Program-made: the position numbers and the translations under genes
Shown here: positions 24,446 through 36,819 of the stretch, in pieces
Position numbering within the stretch: the stretch's first letter is position 1
Layout: each line of letters begins with the position of its first letter
Assembly: GCA_011800805.1 (NCBI GenBank)
Contig: MPNW01000027.1
Span: forward strand, 286,863 to 350,862
Source of the DNA: Hirudo medicinalis
Lineage: Eukaryota > Annelida > Clitellata > Hirudinida > Hirudinidae
Direction: 5' to 3'
DNA length: 64,000 nucleotides
Notes under the pieces: generated by a model
Told to the model about the DNA's origin: nothing
The model's database searches: none
What the model saw: the letters and a program-made list of their open reading frames with translations, nothing else

Positions 24446-25772
24446 TTGTAGCCTCTCGGACTTGTTAGCATGAGCAAGGGGAGCAAAGGGGAGTAAGTAA
24501 ACGCTCCCTCCTGGGTTTTGTCAAAATACTAATATTTTTGTGGCTCGGATCCAAACCAGACCGACTAATTCCGAGATCATTCAGCACCCTCTTTAATCAA
24601 GTTCAAGTTGCCAAGTTAAAAAATTGAATTCTAAAAACTTTTCTCCACCTCCCCTGCAATAACTTCTGCAGACGCCCGTGGCTCTAACTGTGTTCATCGA
24701 TTCTGTACACTTGGAACAACTTATATGAGGTTTTCTTGATTGTCATACTGACCACTCATACTGACCATGTCACTCATACTGTAGAAATTCGGTTAATTGT
24801 TTGAATTTGTATCCGCAATGTAACTGGCAAACGTGAAATTAACATAACAATTAAGATAAGGAAATTTAAAATTTGATGATTAAATAATATATTTTAATTC
24901 AAGTAATTGGGACAATATGAAAGAAATTTATCTAAGAAAGGGATTATAAACCATATTTTGTTTTATCGGATTTATGAATTAATAAACTCGTTAATCAAAC
25001 CCTTGTAAAAAAAAGGTTTCAATCCCACTTCCGGGGTTGTTACATTTTTATTAAACAAACATGCATGCAAAGTATTTTAAATGAAATTGTTAAAAAAAAT
25101 GTTATAGATTATAGTATTTTTAAATATGTAATTAGTTTCTTCACAGCTGTGGCAAACATAGAAATCACTATCATTTGTAATTCTTAGAGACTTTTGACAT
25201 GGTATGAACAATAACAATATTCGAATGGAATCTAAGATGTGTTTTACTCCTTTAATGAGTCGTATAAGTTATATTGTGAACTTTACGAGATTCGGAGGAA
25301 TTCGTGACGAATTGTTACCTCGAGAGGTTAAAGAAATGTGACCCTAAAATGGACTTCGAAAAGCTTAAAAGCTATGGATAGTCAGCTAACTTGCTATGAA
25401 CATTTTTGAACAAGTTAAAACTTTGAAAGTGTAAATCACTTTAGATCTGAGAAATGCATTCTCTCATGGTGAATTCGACATTATGACAGTTTGTAGGTCC
25501 ATAGCCGCTCATGCATCACTTATTAATAGACTGTGCCTATCAATTTTGATCGGTCTAAATAAAGTTTCTAAATTATTTGTTTTATATTTATATCAAAAAA
25601 AATTAGGGATTTTATTATTCTAAATATATTTTTAACATTAAATTTTAACACGTATATATATTCAGAAGCAACGTGATTGGTCTGATCGGGTCTCATTGAG
25701 AGTATTATTGTGCTTGGGCGATGCGCTTCATGAGTCAGGGGCTGCATTACATACGGGGAGAATAGGTTAAAA
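24446..25772. other. AT-rich interval upstream of the 25.77 kb gene
   Basis: No exon is supported. The last few hundred bases should contain the promoter and 5' UTR of the gene at 25773; I cannot pick out a core promoter. Confidence 0.35.
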
Positions 25773-27296
25773 ATGACCGAACACCATTTTCATCTCTTAC
25801 AAGTGAAGGTTCGACCACATGCTTACATTAAGGATGTCATAACCGGATGTTGGCGATACGTGCAGGATGGTATGAGGGAAAAGGGCACCATCGTACATGG
25901 CTTCAAAATTGTTGGAGAGAATCGCATGGTTTTCAGTACGTATATTTTCTTCATACATTTTGACATTTGTGGATATTTTCTGGGAACATTTATAAAGATC
26001 TCTGACCTTTTAAGGAACGTAATCTTGACATCTGTAGGTTTTGTAAATATCCTAACTTGTATTGTGAACCATTACTCATATCGTGGATTAAAAATTTAGG
26101 TCAAGAAAATTTAGCATGTGACAGGTCTACATTGTGAAATTGTTTTAAAACTAGTTTTAGATGATGGAGTTGATGAGGCTTTGGATGCAATGAATGCAGC
26201 TTATGGAGAGCAGATAGATTTGACCTGCACCCCTCTTCGTTCTTATGAAACTTTTGCAGAACATGTCCTTGGTGTGGACAAATCTTTAATCACAAATCCT
26301 TCAAAGTTATCAAACGGTGGAAGGATTTATTGGCTGCAGATCGATATAAATTACAAAGGTAATTTGTGAAATTGTTACAAATTTTCATCTTAGGCTAATT
26401 AATAGATTCATCTCAAGTTAATTTACATCTATTTTGCCACTACAAGAAATTGTTAGATTTCATCAGTCATGTGTTTTGCCCTTTAGATTTAAAGGTAGCA
26501 GACTTTTTAGCTATTTGGAGGTCTGAAGCAATGACTATCATGTCCCTTAGAAGTAACGACAGTGCGAGGATGGAAATTGAACTGTACAAAGTTGTTGGAC
26601 AGAGACAGGTAATTTTATCAGCTTGAGTGATTTTGTTGATTTTCCTCAAATGAATAATGATGAGAGATGGCATTTGTAATGCTAATCAAGTTACTAAGTA
26701 CTTCTATGCATTACGATGTGGCACTTCAGTGTTGTTGGATTGTCGAAAGAAAGAAACAAATAAAATACATGAGGTAGCATGCGATGATAGTATTTGTGCA
26801 TGAATGTTGCAGTTTAGGTGTAGTGAATTTTATAAATATGTATAATGTTCAATTTCTTAAATTCATCTCCAATATAAGAATCGTGTAACAAAGGAAATGA
26901 CACGAACTGAGTTTAATGTTCAAATATTGAAAATATATATATCATGAATGATTATATGCCCACAATATTGCAATAATTATGGTAAAAAGGCTAAATAATA
27001 GAATAAAGGCAATTGTAAATTGATGGCAGAGTCTGAGCAATTATGAAGAACTCGTGCCGGGATATCTTTGAGCTACAACGATGCATGTTAAATATTGGCT
27101 GATAATAATTGTGATTTTTTGCCTAATTAGGAATCAGGTAAAGAACTAATTAAGATATTTTATTTCCCAGGTGCATGTTTTCATGAAGATTCAAAGTGGA
27201 GACCTGGTTGATGACATCCTTTTTACACTCCCGACGATGAAAGAATTGGGAAATCAAGTTCAAGTCATAACAAAGTCTATTGTTATGATGCAGTGA
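25773..27296 (+). CDS. Unknown protein with two muconolactone-isomerase-like (dimeric alpha/beta-barrel) halves
   Basis: Four exons close perfectly: 25773-25935, 26125-26358, 26487-26608 and 27171-27296 (645 bases, 214 residues). Each half shows a beta-alpha-beta-beta-alpha-beta rhythm. Half one: FHLLQVKV, a helix, HGFKIVGENRMVFSLHCEIV, DDGVDEALDAM, QIDLTCTPL. Half two: GRIYWLQIDINYK, FLAIWRSEAM, IELYKVVGQRQVHVFMKI, SGDLVDDILFTLPTM, NQVQVITKSI. The second half follows the layout of bacterial muconolactone isomerases (WRVxGxY...F.V.S.DEL...L..LP), small barrel enzymes of aromatic degradation. I infer an internal duplication of a ferredoxin-like barrel domain. There is no signal peptide or membrane segment, so it is probably cytosolic. 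I do not know an animal protein name for it, and catalysis is not implied. Confidence 0.8.
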
Positions 27297-28068
27297 TTGG
27301 TGGATATTTATTTATTAGCCTTTACTGGTGAGGAGGACATTCAGCTTCAGTGTATTCAACATTATGTGCTAAATGTAGCAGTTTGGAAAACAGTCCTAAT
27401 GTTTACAACTTAAAATTATGTAAAACCTAATTTTTTCCAAATGTGTTGGGTATTTGAACAAATTATGTTGTGAAGGCTTATTTTCTGAAGTAGTTGCAGT
27501 TAGATGTAAATAATAAAAAATTTGCTAATTAAAGAATTATTGAAATTTTGATCTGACTCATTTTATGTTTCAATTTGATATGATCAATGCTTGCCAAAGC
27601 TGTTGAGCCATTGTGAAATATAAGTATTTTCAATTATTGCTGCCTTATAGTGTGTTGATCATCTTAAATAAAGTTATTTCTGTAGTGAAAATGTAATGGG
27701 CCATGAAAGAGTTGTTTGATTAATGATATATTAATTTTTACTAATTGATTTCTGTTCAAGTGACTTGGAAAAATAAGAATTCAATTCTTGCCAACTTGCT
27801 TGAAATGGTAATAGAAAGAATATTGAGTTCAGCTAAATTTCTTTGGTATAGTTTTTCGAGGGGATGCAGCTGTGGTTTCATAATTTGTGACTCAAATTTT
27901 ATTTTTTGAGAATAAATTTGTGATCCTTTGTTGGATTTTGATTTAGTTCTTGTTTGCTTTCAATTAAAAAAAAATCAGAGATGATTATTATGTAATTGTA
28001 GCCAAAATTCAAGCTTGTAGCAAAATGTTAACGTTTACCCCATACTTGATATTATTATCCCCATAGCA

Positions 28069-28339
28069 ATGGAATGTGAGAGATGTAGAGTTCATCACAT
28101 ACGGGACAAAAAAATCTTGGTAACTCTTCTTGTATCAGAGCATTACATTTTACTGTTAGCAGGATGCAGCAGCACACATTACTAACAAATGTCTGGTGTA
28201 TCTTGAAACCTCCCTGTTCAGTGTCTCTAGATCTCATATCAGAGACAGGAGGTGTTACCTTGGGACACTTTTCTTGACATCGGCTGGAGCTCTATTCCTA
28301 CTTTCATTGGGCCTTCTGAAATATTTTGCTTACAGTTAA
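28069..28339 (+). CDS. Candidate small tail-anchored membrane protein (or last exons of one)
   Basis: Two exons join in phase: 28069-28119 (donor TTG|GTAACT) and 28163-28339 (acceptor GTTAGCAG), giving 75 residues. The C-terminus is one long hydrophobic segment, LGTLFLTSAGALFLLSLGLL, followed by KYFAYS and stop. It is preceded by a basic stretch (SRSHIRDRR), as in tail-anchored SNAREs and similar proteins. ATAG just before the first ATG could itself be a splice acceptor, so upstream exons may exist. A second frame is also open through exon 2, so the call rests on the membrane anchor and the phase match. I do not recognise the family. Confidence 0.42.
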
Positions 28340-29606
28340 TTCTTAATTTATTCGAAGCGTGTTTAATTACCAATTAACTTATTAGTTTGGCTATGTGGTG
28401 TTTGTCGTTTAATTATGAGTATGTATATTTATTATTTATTTTTTACAGTAGTTTTTTTTTATTATTTGTTTTCTCCAATGCCTTGGCATTGATAATAGAC
28501 CAAATATTGTAAATATGTTCTAGATCAAATTGAATTTGCATCTGTATTAACTGGACATTAACTCCAAATTCGAGACATTTTGTTTATTCGCGTGTTATCA
28601 AGTGTTCAAAACGAAATTACATGCAATATTTTGAAAGAAGATGTACAACCACCTTTGTCTCATTCACCGCCGCCACATATCTGATTGCCTTCTTTCATTT
28701 AACCATTCATTTACATCAACCAATCCATGTCATCTCACGTCCCCTCTCATAAGAGGACGTTCCATCCTGGAACTCTTCGGGACCTTTGAGAGGCCAAGAT
28801 AAAGAGAACCAGGGCGCCTCTGACGCTTGGCATAAGGCGCCATATAATTATTACAAGGATTTTCCTTAAATTTAGTAATTTATCATGAACAAGTTTATAA
28901 AGCTTTAAAAGACTAAATATTCTTAACATTTTGGTAGCATGCTTGATAGAATGTAATGCGAGCACATCTGATTAAAATTAATGTAAAATGTCTTAAAATT
29001 AACGAACAGTTTAAAAGAGCACGGTTTAACACTTTTAACAAAGATTCAAGCCTAATCTTTAATAATAATTTCAAGATAATTTTTTTTTTAAATTTTTACA
29101 TTGGTGTCTATATACTTTTAAATCAAATGAAAAAGCTTTTGTGTACAAAAATTGAAATACCTTTGATCATTTTCCAAATTAACTATTTGCTATAATACAA
29201 TACTATTAAAATAAAAAATAAATTTGATAAAATATAACAAACATTAAAAATTTGTTTTGACGCATTATTTTTATTTAATTGACAATCTTTGGTGAGACCT
29301 AGAAAATAATAATTTTAAATCGTCTCTGGTCGGGTGCATATCGTTAGATTCGATAGATTCGCTTACTGTTGCGAGCTTGCTGGTGAATTCCTATTTTCGT
29401 GTTTGTTTGAATTTTCTTCTTTAACTTATTTAGTGGTTCAAAAGTTTTGAACCTACTCTTTCGCGACAGTTCTACTTTTTCATCTCATTAACATTTATGA
29501 ATCAAATTATTCCTTTCGCCGATTTCGTTGTCAGTTCTTGAGAGTGCGTGTATCATAGTGCATTTTAATTGTTTTTACAGATTCGTGTGCTTATTGTAGT
29601 ACTATC
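28340..29606. other. Upstream region of the reticulon gene
   Basis: It holds a short repeat-like block at about 28790-28860 (GGCGCC words separated by CTCTGACGCTTGGCATAA, then ATATAA) that resembles the TATATGGCGCC-headed dispersed repeats of other animals. The final 300 bases before 29607 should contain the reticulon promoter and 5' UTR; no TATA box is evident. Confidence 0.4.
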
Positions 29607-32600
29607 ATGGCTGAACCAAATCTTATTCACCCTGAAGGAATGGCTGCAGAAAGTACCACTGGTGATTATGGCTTCGAAAAAATTCCTCCTACGTCTAGCT
29701 TGAACAATAGCTATGAACTTGGAAAAGTAGCAGCAGATGAAAAATACCCTACTGTTAGTGACAACAAACCAGTGTCTGTTGAAGGGACCAACACTCTTCT
29801 GCCAGAAAAGAATTCATGTAAGATTTTAAAATTCTGAATTGTTTCTACTTTATTTGATCAAGATGTCAATTTATTTACTTGCCAACTTCATTGCTTTGTC
29901 ATTATGCTAAAAATTTTGGTGAGTTGAAATCTCTGTAAAATTTATTATGTTTAAAAAAACAAAATGTAAAAATTTACTTTTTGTTTACAAAGGTTGCAAA
30001 TGGTCTGAACATATCCATCCAAGGGGTTAGTCAGCTCTTCTGATATATATTGTTCATGTGCAGTCATAATTCTTAATTAATAAGCTTAATGATATGTTGG
30101 TAAACCCCAAATTATAATTATTTTATGGAGGTTATAAATAAAGTTAATTTAAGTTTTATTTGCAAGTATTTGTTAAATTGTGGACTATTAAATTATAAAA
30201 ATGTGGTCTGGTATTTTAAAAAGCCATATTGTTTGGTTTCATTTAATGTTGAATGTTTCATAGAATCAAAACATCTTTGTATCTATTCTGATAGCAAGCT
30301 TTCAGTAAGAATGATCAAGAAGCATTCTATAGGCTTGGGTTGCTCACGTCATGTGAGACGTTTGGCTGCTTTGACGTGCAGCAGACCTGATTAGTATTCG
30401 GCAAATATTGAGCTATTTTAATGTCATTCAGTCAGCTGACTTATCCTCACCAGGATAGTGTACTTTAACCTTTGAAGTAGAAATGTCAGAAATTCTAAAA
30501 GGATATTTACTTCAGTTGTATCTTCTTCAAATTGCTTGCATGAATTTTGATAGCAGCAGTTAAGATTTTGAACCATATATTATTTTTTATGTTTCCAGCA
30601 GCCTTTCTGATCCCATGGTTTATTAAAGCCTTTCATTAATTTTCTGGTGTGAGATTGTTTGGTTTAATGTCAGTTTTATAATTGCAAGCTCTCAGAAACA
30701 CATTAACTACTTGCTATTGTTCACTGATTGTCTTTTCTTTTTGTGAGAAGTTGCATAAATTAGGTTATTTCGATATTTTTTATTTCACATCATTGCCATT
30801 GAGAAGGAAAATCTATTTCCACTGTTGAGATTGCAGTTGTTGCATCGGCACACTCCTCACCTGGCTTGCTGAGACTGCAGATCCTTGGTGCTAACCAGTA
30901 AGATCTCTCCTGCTGTGCGAGTTGTCTGCTTTTCATAGGAGGATGAGATTCTTTTGTCTGGTCTCCATCTGCCGACAGGAGCACAAAAGAGTTGTAGGAT
31001 ATTTCGCTTTGCTAGTCGTCTGCTTTTTTAAGGAGTAACTCCCAGGTTGTAAGCTCAATCTAACTTATTGAAAGTATGGCTACCTCACATACGGATGATA
31101 TTTCTGTGACATTTGGTCAACCTAAGGATAATCAGCAATGCACAACCTGTTAGTATCTTTGCTTTGATGTCTTCCATGAGTCAAACGCATGACAATTTCA
31201 TGAACTTGTTTTTATCGACAATTCTTGGATGCACAAGTTTTTACTTATCTGCATATGAAAAGTGCTCAAAAATTAAAATTCCCCTTTGTAAGTAGTAAGC
31301 CTGTAATGTGCGTGTGTATTATTAGGCTGAGATGTTATGAATCCTATCAATCTCCTTTCTCAAGCAAAGGTTGCGGACAACATAAACATTCCATTTTGCG
31401 CAGTTCTCATGAACTAATTAGAAGTCCGAAGAACACTTTTTGGAGAATGTTGCTTAATTTTGTGTTGTTCTTTAGATAGCACTTTAATTTTTCAATTAAA
31501 TTGGTGCTTTGCTTTTCCTTCAAAAGTATGTTTTGACTTCTTATTGTCCGCCAGCATTGTTCAGTAGATTTATGATTGATATATGTGCTTCAAAGCAGAA
31601 GTGTACCTCGGGATCATCAAACAGCTGTTAAGTAGCGGCATCTTGTGATGTTATGGCTTGTGGTTTGGCATTGTTGTATGGATACGTGTTAATTTTTTAA
31701 AAATTGAGATTAGGTAAATGGAGTTTATAGCAGCATGTCACTTTTTGTATCTGGGTTTTCAAGAATTTATATTATATTATATTTGAGTTTTTATTAACTG
31801 CATAGAATTGATGCATTAGCTAATGTGAGATCTTGACAGTTGTAGACTTGATGTACTGGAAGGATTATCGTCTGACTGGAGCTGTGTTTCTGAGTTCATT
31901 CATCTTCCTCTTGTCTCTGGCCCTGTTTTCTGTGCTGAGTGTGTTGGCCTACCTGCTTCTCATCACCCTCACTGTCACCTTGACCTTTCGATTCTACAAG
32001 AACATTCTTGCTGCCATCCAAAAGACAGGAGAAGGAAATCCATTTAAGTCAGTTGAAACTGTAATTGTGTTAATGTCACCACTAATAAATGCACACAGTT
32101 TAAATCATTATGTTGGTGTTACAACAAAAATCATTTGTTCTCTGCATTTAAGCAGTTCTAAATTAAATTTGATCTGTGTTTGGCAACCATCTTTTTAACT
32201 CCCGATGTTTACTTTCAAAAGGAAGTACTTGGAATTGGACATTGGACTGGATGAAAACAAGACGAAAGCTGTAACAACAAGTGTGGTCAAGCATGGATCA
32301 GCTCTCCTCACTGAGTTAAGAAGATTGATCCTCATTGAAGACATTGTGGACTCACTCAAGGTACAATGCACTCCTCATTATCATTTATTTCATTGGTGAT
32401 TTGTCATTTGATGCTGATTGTTAATGTCTTCAGTTTGGATTGTTCTTGTGGGTGCTGACTTACATTGGTGCATGGTTCAATGGAATGACCATTGTCATCC
32501 TTGGTTGGTTTCTTTTTTATGGATGACATTTATTACAATATTTATTTATGTAATTTGGTACACTTTTTGACATTTATTAAGTGTAGATTACAATAGAATA

Positions 32601-33052
32601 TTAGATTTAGAATTATCAAGCAAGTAGCTTATTTAGCAGATTGTGTCACATTTTTAAGTGACTTAACAAAAATATTTACTGCTGAAGATTGAAGTGTAGT
32701 CATTTTAAAGGAGTGGAAGGATATTAGAAATATAATTTAATTATCTATGTTTGTGCTTCCCAGTGAATGTTGCAGTCTTCACCATCCCAAAGTTTTATGA
32801 TGTTTACAAGGTATGTAGGCTTTGGTTTTGCTATGAGGCCAAACTCTCAATGATGTTGTGTTATTTTAGGTTGAAATCAACAAGTACTTTGACCTGGTGA
32901 AGAGAAAGGTTCAGGAAGTGACCAAGCTGTGAGTGTTTGAGAATGTGTTCCCATTGATTGCTTGGACAGTGTTACTTGATTAATAATAATTTATGATGTG
33001 CTGCAGCGTCACAGAAAAAATGAAGACACTTGGAAAGAAGAAGACTCAGTGA
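29607..33052 (+). CDS. RTN: Reticulon (RTN family, ER membrane-shaping protein)
   Basis: Seven exons: 29607-29817, 31840-32047, 32222-32360, 32434-32503, 32764-32810, 32870-32928 and 33007-33052 (780 bases, 259 residues). Residues 1-70 form a short acidic, disordered N-terminus. From residue about 71 comes the reticulon homology domain: VDLMYWKDYRLTGAVFLSSF opens the first long hydrophobic hairpin, then RFYKNILAAIQKTGEGNPFK, the 66-residue-type hydrophilic loop ending LRRLILIEDIVDSLKF, the second hairpin (WVLTYIGAWFNGMTIVIL, VAVFTIPKFYDVYK) and a charged amphipathic tail. The protein ends KKKTQ, a dilysine (KKxx) ER-retrieval signal. Reticulons wedge into ER tubule membranes to create curvature. 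The 2-kb first intron may hide alternative N-terminal exons, as in other reticulons. AATAAAG at 32193... was not used; the polyadenylation site is unresolved. Confidence 0.95.
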
Positions 33053-34110
33053 AAGAAGAAGACTTTGTTCTCAAACAATGATATCTGCACTTTATAAGCA
33101 TTTTTCTTCTTGCTGTCTAAGTTATCTAAATGTTATCTAAGCCATGCTATGGGGTGTAAATGATGAGTTCACGGGATTTAAGATCTCTTTGTTTCGCAAA
33201 ATGAGGTTTAATTGAGTTGTAATTTTAAAGTCTCCTGAAACGCTCTCAAGTATTTTAATGCGCTTGTAACGCTTCACCGTGGCTCTTTTGTCTTGCTACA
33301 ACAACATCATCATCATCGTTACCATCTTCATTGCGCGTTGATGTGTGCAGTCATATCGAAATTTGTTCCTACACATGCCAGTCCTTTAGTGCAATCAAAT
33401 TCAATGCAAACTTCAGGTGCCAAGTCATCGTAGCTTTGAGGGACTCTATCATTTGTAATGCCGCAGAGTTGAAAGGCTGGATTGGCATGATATCGAATCA
33501 TTAAAGTTTCCTGTTCCACGTCGTTGTTAGTTTCTAATTGTCAATTTAGTTGGGTGGCATAGGTATTTGACAAAGACGGCGATTGAAATAAGCTTACTTC
33601 GAAACAGTTGAGCTTTCGTATGCGTTCGGCACAAGTTGGAAAGGAACGGTTTTTGAGTCAGTTTGACAAATGTTTTTTGAATGTTGGTGGTCCATTTAGA
33701 ATATGGGTTTAGGTAATTTAAGTGCATTTGATATGATTAATTTAGAAAGTGACAAAATTATAATAATACAGAGGCTTCTTGAAATTGACTTGGTATATAC
33801 AAAAAGCATATAAAAATATTTTACACCTCCGAGTTCGTCGTATCTTGAATTTCTGAATCACGTTGTTTCGTGGATCAGCATAAGTGTCATTTCTTAGATA
33901 TTGAAGAAGAATGAACATGATTTTTAGGGATTTTCAGAATCTAATATTTTCAATTATTTAGCGTATCGTTTGAGTGGCTCGATTATCCTAGTTTCAGATG
34001 CGAAGGCATATAATGTAATCAAATGTTTGTTTGATTAAAGTACTTTAAGTACATTTTTTAACAAATTCCTTTATTTTTGCATTACATTATTTTTTACCTT
34101 TTCTTAAGTA
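33053..34110. other. Reticulon 3' UTR and unassigned sequence
   Basis: The first few hundred bases are probably 3' UTR. ORFs on the minus strand at 33328-33727 show no recognisable product. Nothing else is supported. Confidence 0.35.
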
Positions 34111-34139
34111 AATTTTTGAGGTGCTACTTGTACTTTTAC

Positions 34140-34275
34140 TTAAGTATCACTATCTGGGGGAGCCCCCTGGCGGTACAGGCTGGGTTGCGAACACGACACA
34201 TTACGATTCTAATGCTATCACCGCCGTAAGCAAGAACGCAACCCATTGGGCCAATCTGCATGTCATGGATCACCT
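34140..34275 (+). repeat. Dispersed repeat family copy
   Basis: It reads CCTGGCGGTACAGGCTGGGT, then GCGAACACGACACATTACGA, a CACCGCC block, and GCAACCCATTGGGCCAATCT with GCATGTCATGGATCACC after it. It matches the copy at 6.8 kb (minus) block for block and includes the same 3' portion. Confidence 0.6.
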
Positions 34276-35163
34276 AACTGCCCAATTGATGTCGCTTTGG
34301 CATCAGCATTTCATCGTAAAGGATATTTTTGATGACCTCCTAGTGATATTAAAGATTTAATTCACAATTTATACTTACAAATTTAATATTATTAAAATTT
34401 TAATATTTCGTTTTGAACATTTCACGGTAATTTCTACCATATTTTTCCAGGCTAGAATGTTCTGCACAAAGTTATCCAAATTAAAAAGGTAATCCAATTA
34501 TAAATTCATCGACGGTACTTCATGCAATTAGCATGTATTTGTGTTTTATCCATAAGTGTTTGCCTTCGTAATAGCACTAAGGGTTTTTGAAATTTCTGTG
34601 ACCAAGGTGTCCACATTTTCCGCCGAAATCAAACGTACGAAGTTGAAATTCTAGAAATTCGCTAAATTGTGGCTTGAAAATTGGTTGTTTAGTTCTATAA
34701 ACGAATTTAAGTAATCTTATTAAGTAATTTAAGTAATCTTATAGTGATTAGCAAGTTTATAAATATTGCTGATTATTATAACAACATAAGAGGTTCAAAT
34801 CCGAATCTATCGGCATCTTCTTCTGTAAGGATGAGAAATTAGGCGAAAATTTCCGATTCAAGGCACAAACAAAACTTCAGGTTCTGTCAGACTGACATCC
34901 CCAAATTAAAGAACAGTGTGGTCGAAATCTTTTAGGCTTATTGACCTTGAAAAAAATGCTTGTAAAGGTTGTGGTTTGGGACATCCTGGGATTTGATGCT
35001 CCAGGGTTTCTTGGTGAAGGATTCGAAGATGTCGAAGTTTCTGGGCTGGTCGAATATGCTCTGCCTCTTGGCCCCATTGATTCCGAATATAAACTTTTCT
35101 AGGTTGAAGGCTTCAAGGTACCTGAAATTTAAGTCTTTAATCACCAGGGAGATGGTATTTTCC
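34276..35163. other. Unassigned AT-rich interval
   Basis: There are open frames on both strands between 34877 and 35160 but no recognisable product; one plus-strand piece reads VVWDILGFDAPGFLGEGFED. Nothing can be assigned. Confidence 0.3.
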
Positions 35164-35295
35164 ATGATGATGATGACGACGACGACGACGATGATGATAA
35201 TTGTAAATAATAATAATAATATAATAAAAAGTAATGACAACAACAGCAACAATACTACTACTACCACTACGACTAATAATAATAATAATAATTAA
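35164..35295. repeat. GATGAC / TAATAA / ACTACTACC microsatellite block
   Basis: Consecutive trinucleotide arrays: (GAT/GAC)n at 35164-35200, (AAT)n at 35205-35225, (ACA/ACT)n at 35240-35275 and (AAT)n to about 35295. Several frames stay open through it, so any ORF here is an artefact. Confidence 0.85.
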
Positions 35296-35559
35296 CTAAT
35301 TAATAATCGCTCTTTAAACAAGTTGTACATGCTCGAATTCACTGAAACTTTGCATTTAATAGACTGATAGAATTCATTTCAGTCACAGATTGTTGATATC
35401 AAGATTTCAGGAAACATTCCTCGCAATTTTCAATTCATAAATTATGCCGAGACCGAGAAGTGCGAAAGAGGCCAGTTGTGGATCTAAGATTGCGACCGAA
35501 CTTCTCGGTTTTCATTTGTGTGAGTTTGTTTGAAGTGAAACGAGGATTGTCTGAAGAAA

Positions 35560-35769
35560 TTTGCAGACGAAAACGCAAAGGAACAATTGAAAGGTATAAC
35601 TGAGGATGTTGCAGAGCTTAAACTGATTATCAAAACAACTGATAAGTTGGTTGATGCCATTAAAGAGCAAGGAAGACAAATTGAAGAGCTTCATCAGAAC
35701 TTGAAGGAGTTGAACGAAGTTTCAATAAAAAAGTTGGATGAGAACAAACAAGATTTTTCTATTCTTTGA
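35560..35769 (+). CDS. Orphan coiled-coil ORF (possible last exon)
   Basis: An open frame of about 68 codons ends at 35769 and encodes a clear coiled-coil with heptad spacing (ELKLIIKTTDKLVDAIKEQG, then RQIEELHQNLKELNEV). It has no ATG start in frame, so it would have to be a terminal exon; an upstream stop lies near 35542. No partner exon was found. The regular heptads argue against chance, but no family is recognised. Confidence 0.35.
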   Translation, partial: FADENAKEQLKGITEDVAELKLIIKTTDKLVDAIKEQGRQIEELHQNLKELNEVSIKKLDENKQDFSIL

Positions 35770-36132
35770 GTTACTTTTGATTTTGATTTGTGAGATGAAT
35801 CATAAGATGAATCGTGCAGGCATAGTTTAAGTTATTTAGTTAAGTTGTATTCACTTTCACAGTCCCTCGGAGATCCCGAGCCATGTTTGAGGACTCTAAA
35901 AATTTTATTTAGTGGTTCATTTATTCGGACAGATGGATTTTGAATGTTTTGTCGGGAAAATAAAAATAATAACAACAACAACAGTAATAGAAATTTACTA
36001 ATTAATAATAATAAATATTATCATATTTTAGAAGATAATTAAGAAATTAGGAATAAAAATTGGAGAGACTCAATTTATATCGCATGTTATAACGAACGAG
36101 TTATATTCAGAAGTGCTGAACCATTTATAATT

Positions 36133-36190
36133 TATATAGCGCCTGTTCTAAAGAGGAAAGTAGCAGTGTTACAAGCTAGGTCTTGAATCT
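36133..36190 (+). repeat. Partial dispersed repeat (TTTATATAGCGCC head)
   Basis: AATTTATATAGCGCCTGTTC is followed by GTAGCAGTGTTACAAGCTAG, a short form of the copy at 9525. It looks truncated. Confidence 0.4.
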
Positions 36191-36329
36191 TAAACAATTA
36201 TTTCGGACTCACACAACTTTCAATTAACATCAGCATTCTAAATTAAACATACCTGTCACCTAGTATTATTAATAATTAATTAATTAATCAATCGTCATGA
36301 CTCATAATTTACGTATAGCTAGGACTCAC

Positions 36330-36485
36330 TTGTCTACTACGGCTGCATTATAATATTCTAATTACCAAAGATAATCAATGTGATTACTGTATTATAATTA
36401 TCTGCAATAATCATTGTAATTGAATTACAATATTTATTATAATTGCCTGCATTGCAATGATCATCATAAATGCATTATAACATGA
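36330..36485. repeat. Degenerate TAATTATNTGCAATNATCA repeat block
   Basis: Alternating words such as ATTATAATTATCTGCAATAA, TCATTGTAATTGAATTACAA and TTATAATTGCCTGCATTGCA make a cryptic, partly self-complementary repeat of about 150 bases. It resembles the short-repeat elements at 21.5, 24.3 and 45.3 kb in style but not in sequence. No ends were identified. Confidence 0.35.
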
Positions 36486-36495
36486 TGATTATCCA

Positions 36496-36819
36496 TCACC
36501 TCCTTCTGGCATTCTTCACCTCAGCCTCATTGGCAGGGATGGATTCCAGGCAGACGAGGAGTCCATATTGAAGGACATCCTTCAGGTTGCCATCAACCCG
36601 GTCGAAAACAAGATATCTCAGGTCAAAAGTTATGCCAAGAAGATCTTTCAAACATCCCAGTTCAGCCTCGAAGCATTCTTTGAATTCCTCACACAATTTT
36701 TGACATTCTTTCTGCAAGGTTTTGTCGTCAGAATCTTCCTTAATTTTCAAACCGTGGTTCTGTAGGAGCCTAGACACATCAAACTTTAAGTCAACTACAT
36801 AATTTTCAGCTGCTTCCAT
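36496..36819 (-). CDS. Orphan 107-residue helical ORF with ATG start
   Basis: An ATG-initiated minus-strand ORF of 107 residues runs to a stop. Predicted structure is mostly helical and rich in Lys, Glu and Cys (TLQKECQKLCEEFKECFEAE, then LRYLVFDRVDGNLKDVLQYG). It is intronless with no recognised domain. It may be a small single-exon gene, a first exon, or a gene fragment. Its GC content and codon choice look more gene-like than the surroundings. Confidence 0.4.
   Translation of the reverse strand: MEAAENYVVDLKFDVSRLLQNHGLKIKEDSDDKTLQKECQKLCEEFKECFEAELGCLKDLLGITFDLRYLVFDRVDGNLKDVLQYGLLVCLESIPANEAEVKNARRR

Noticed and set aside
30790..30984. Minus-strand ORF inside the first reticulon intron
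   Set aside because: No recognisable product or splice sites. An alternative reticulon exon on the plus strand is conceivable but unsupported.
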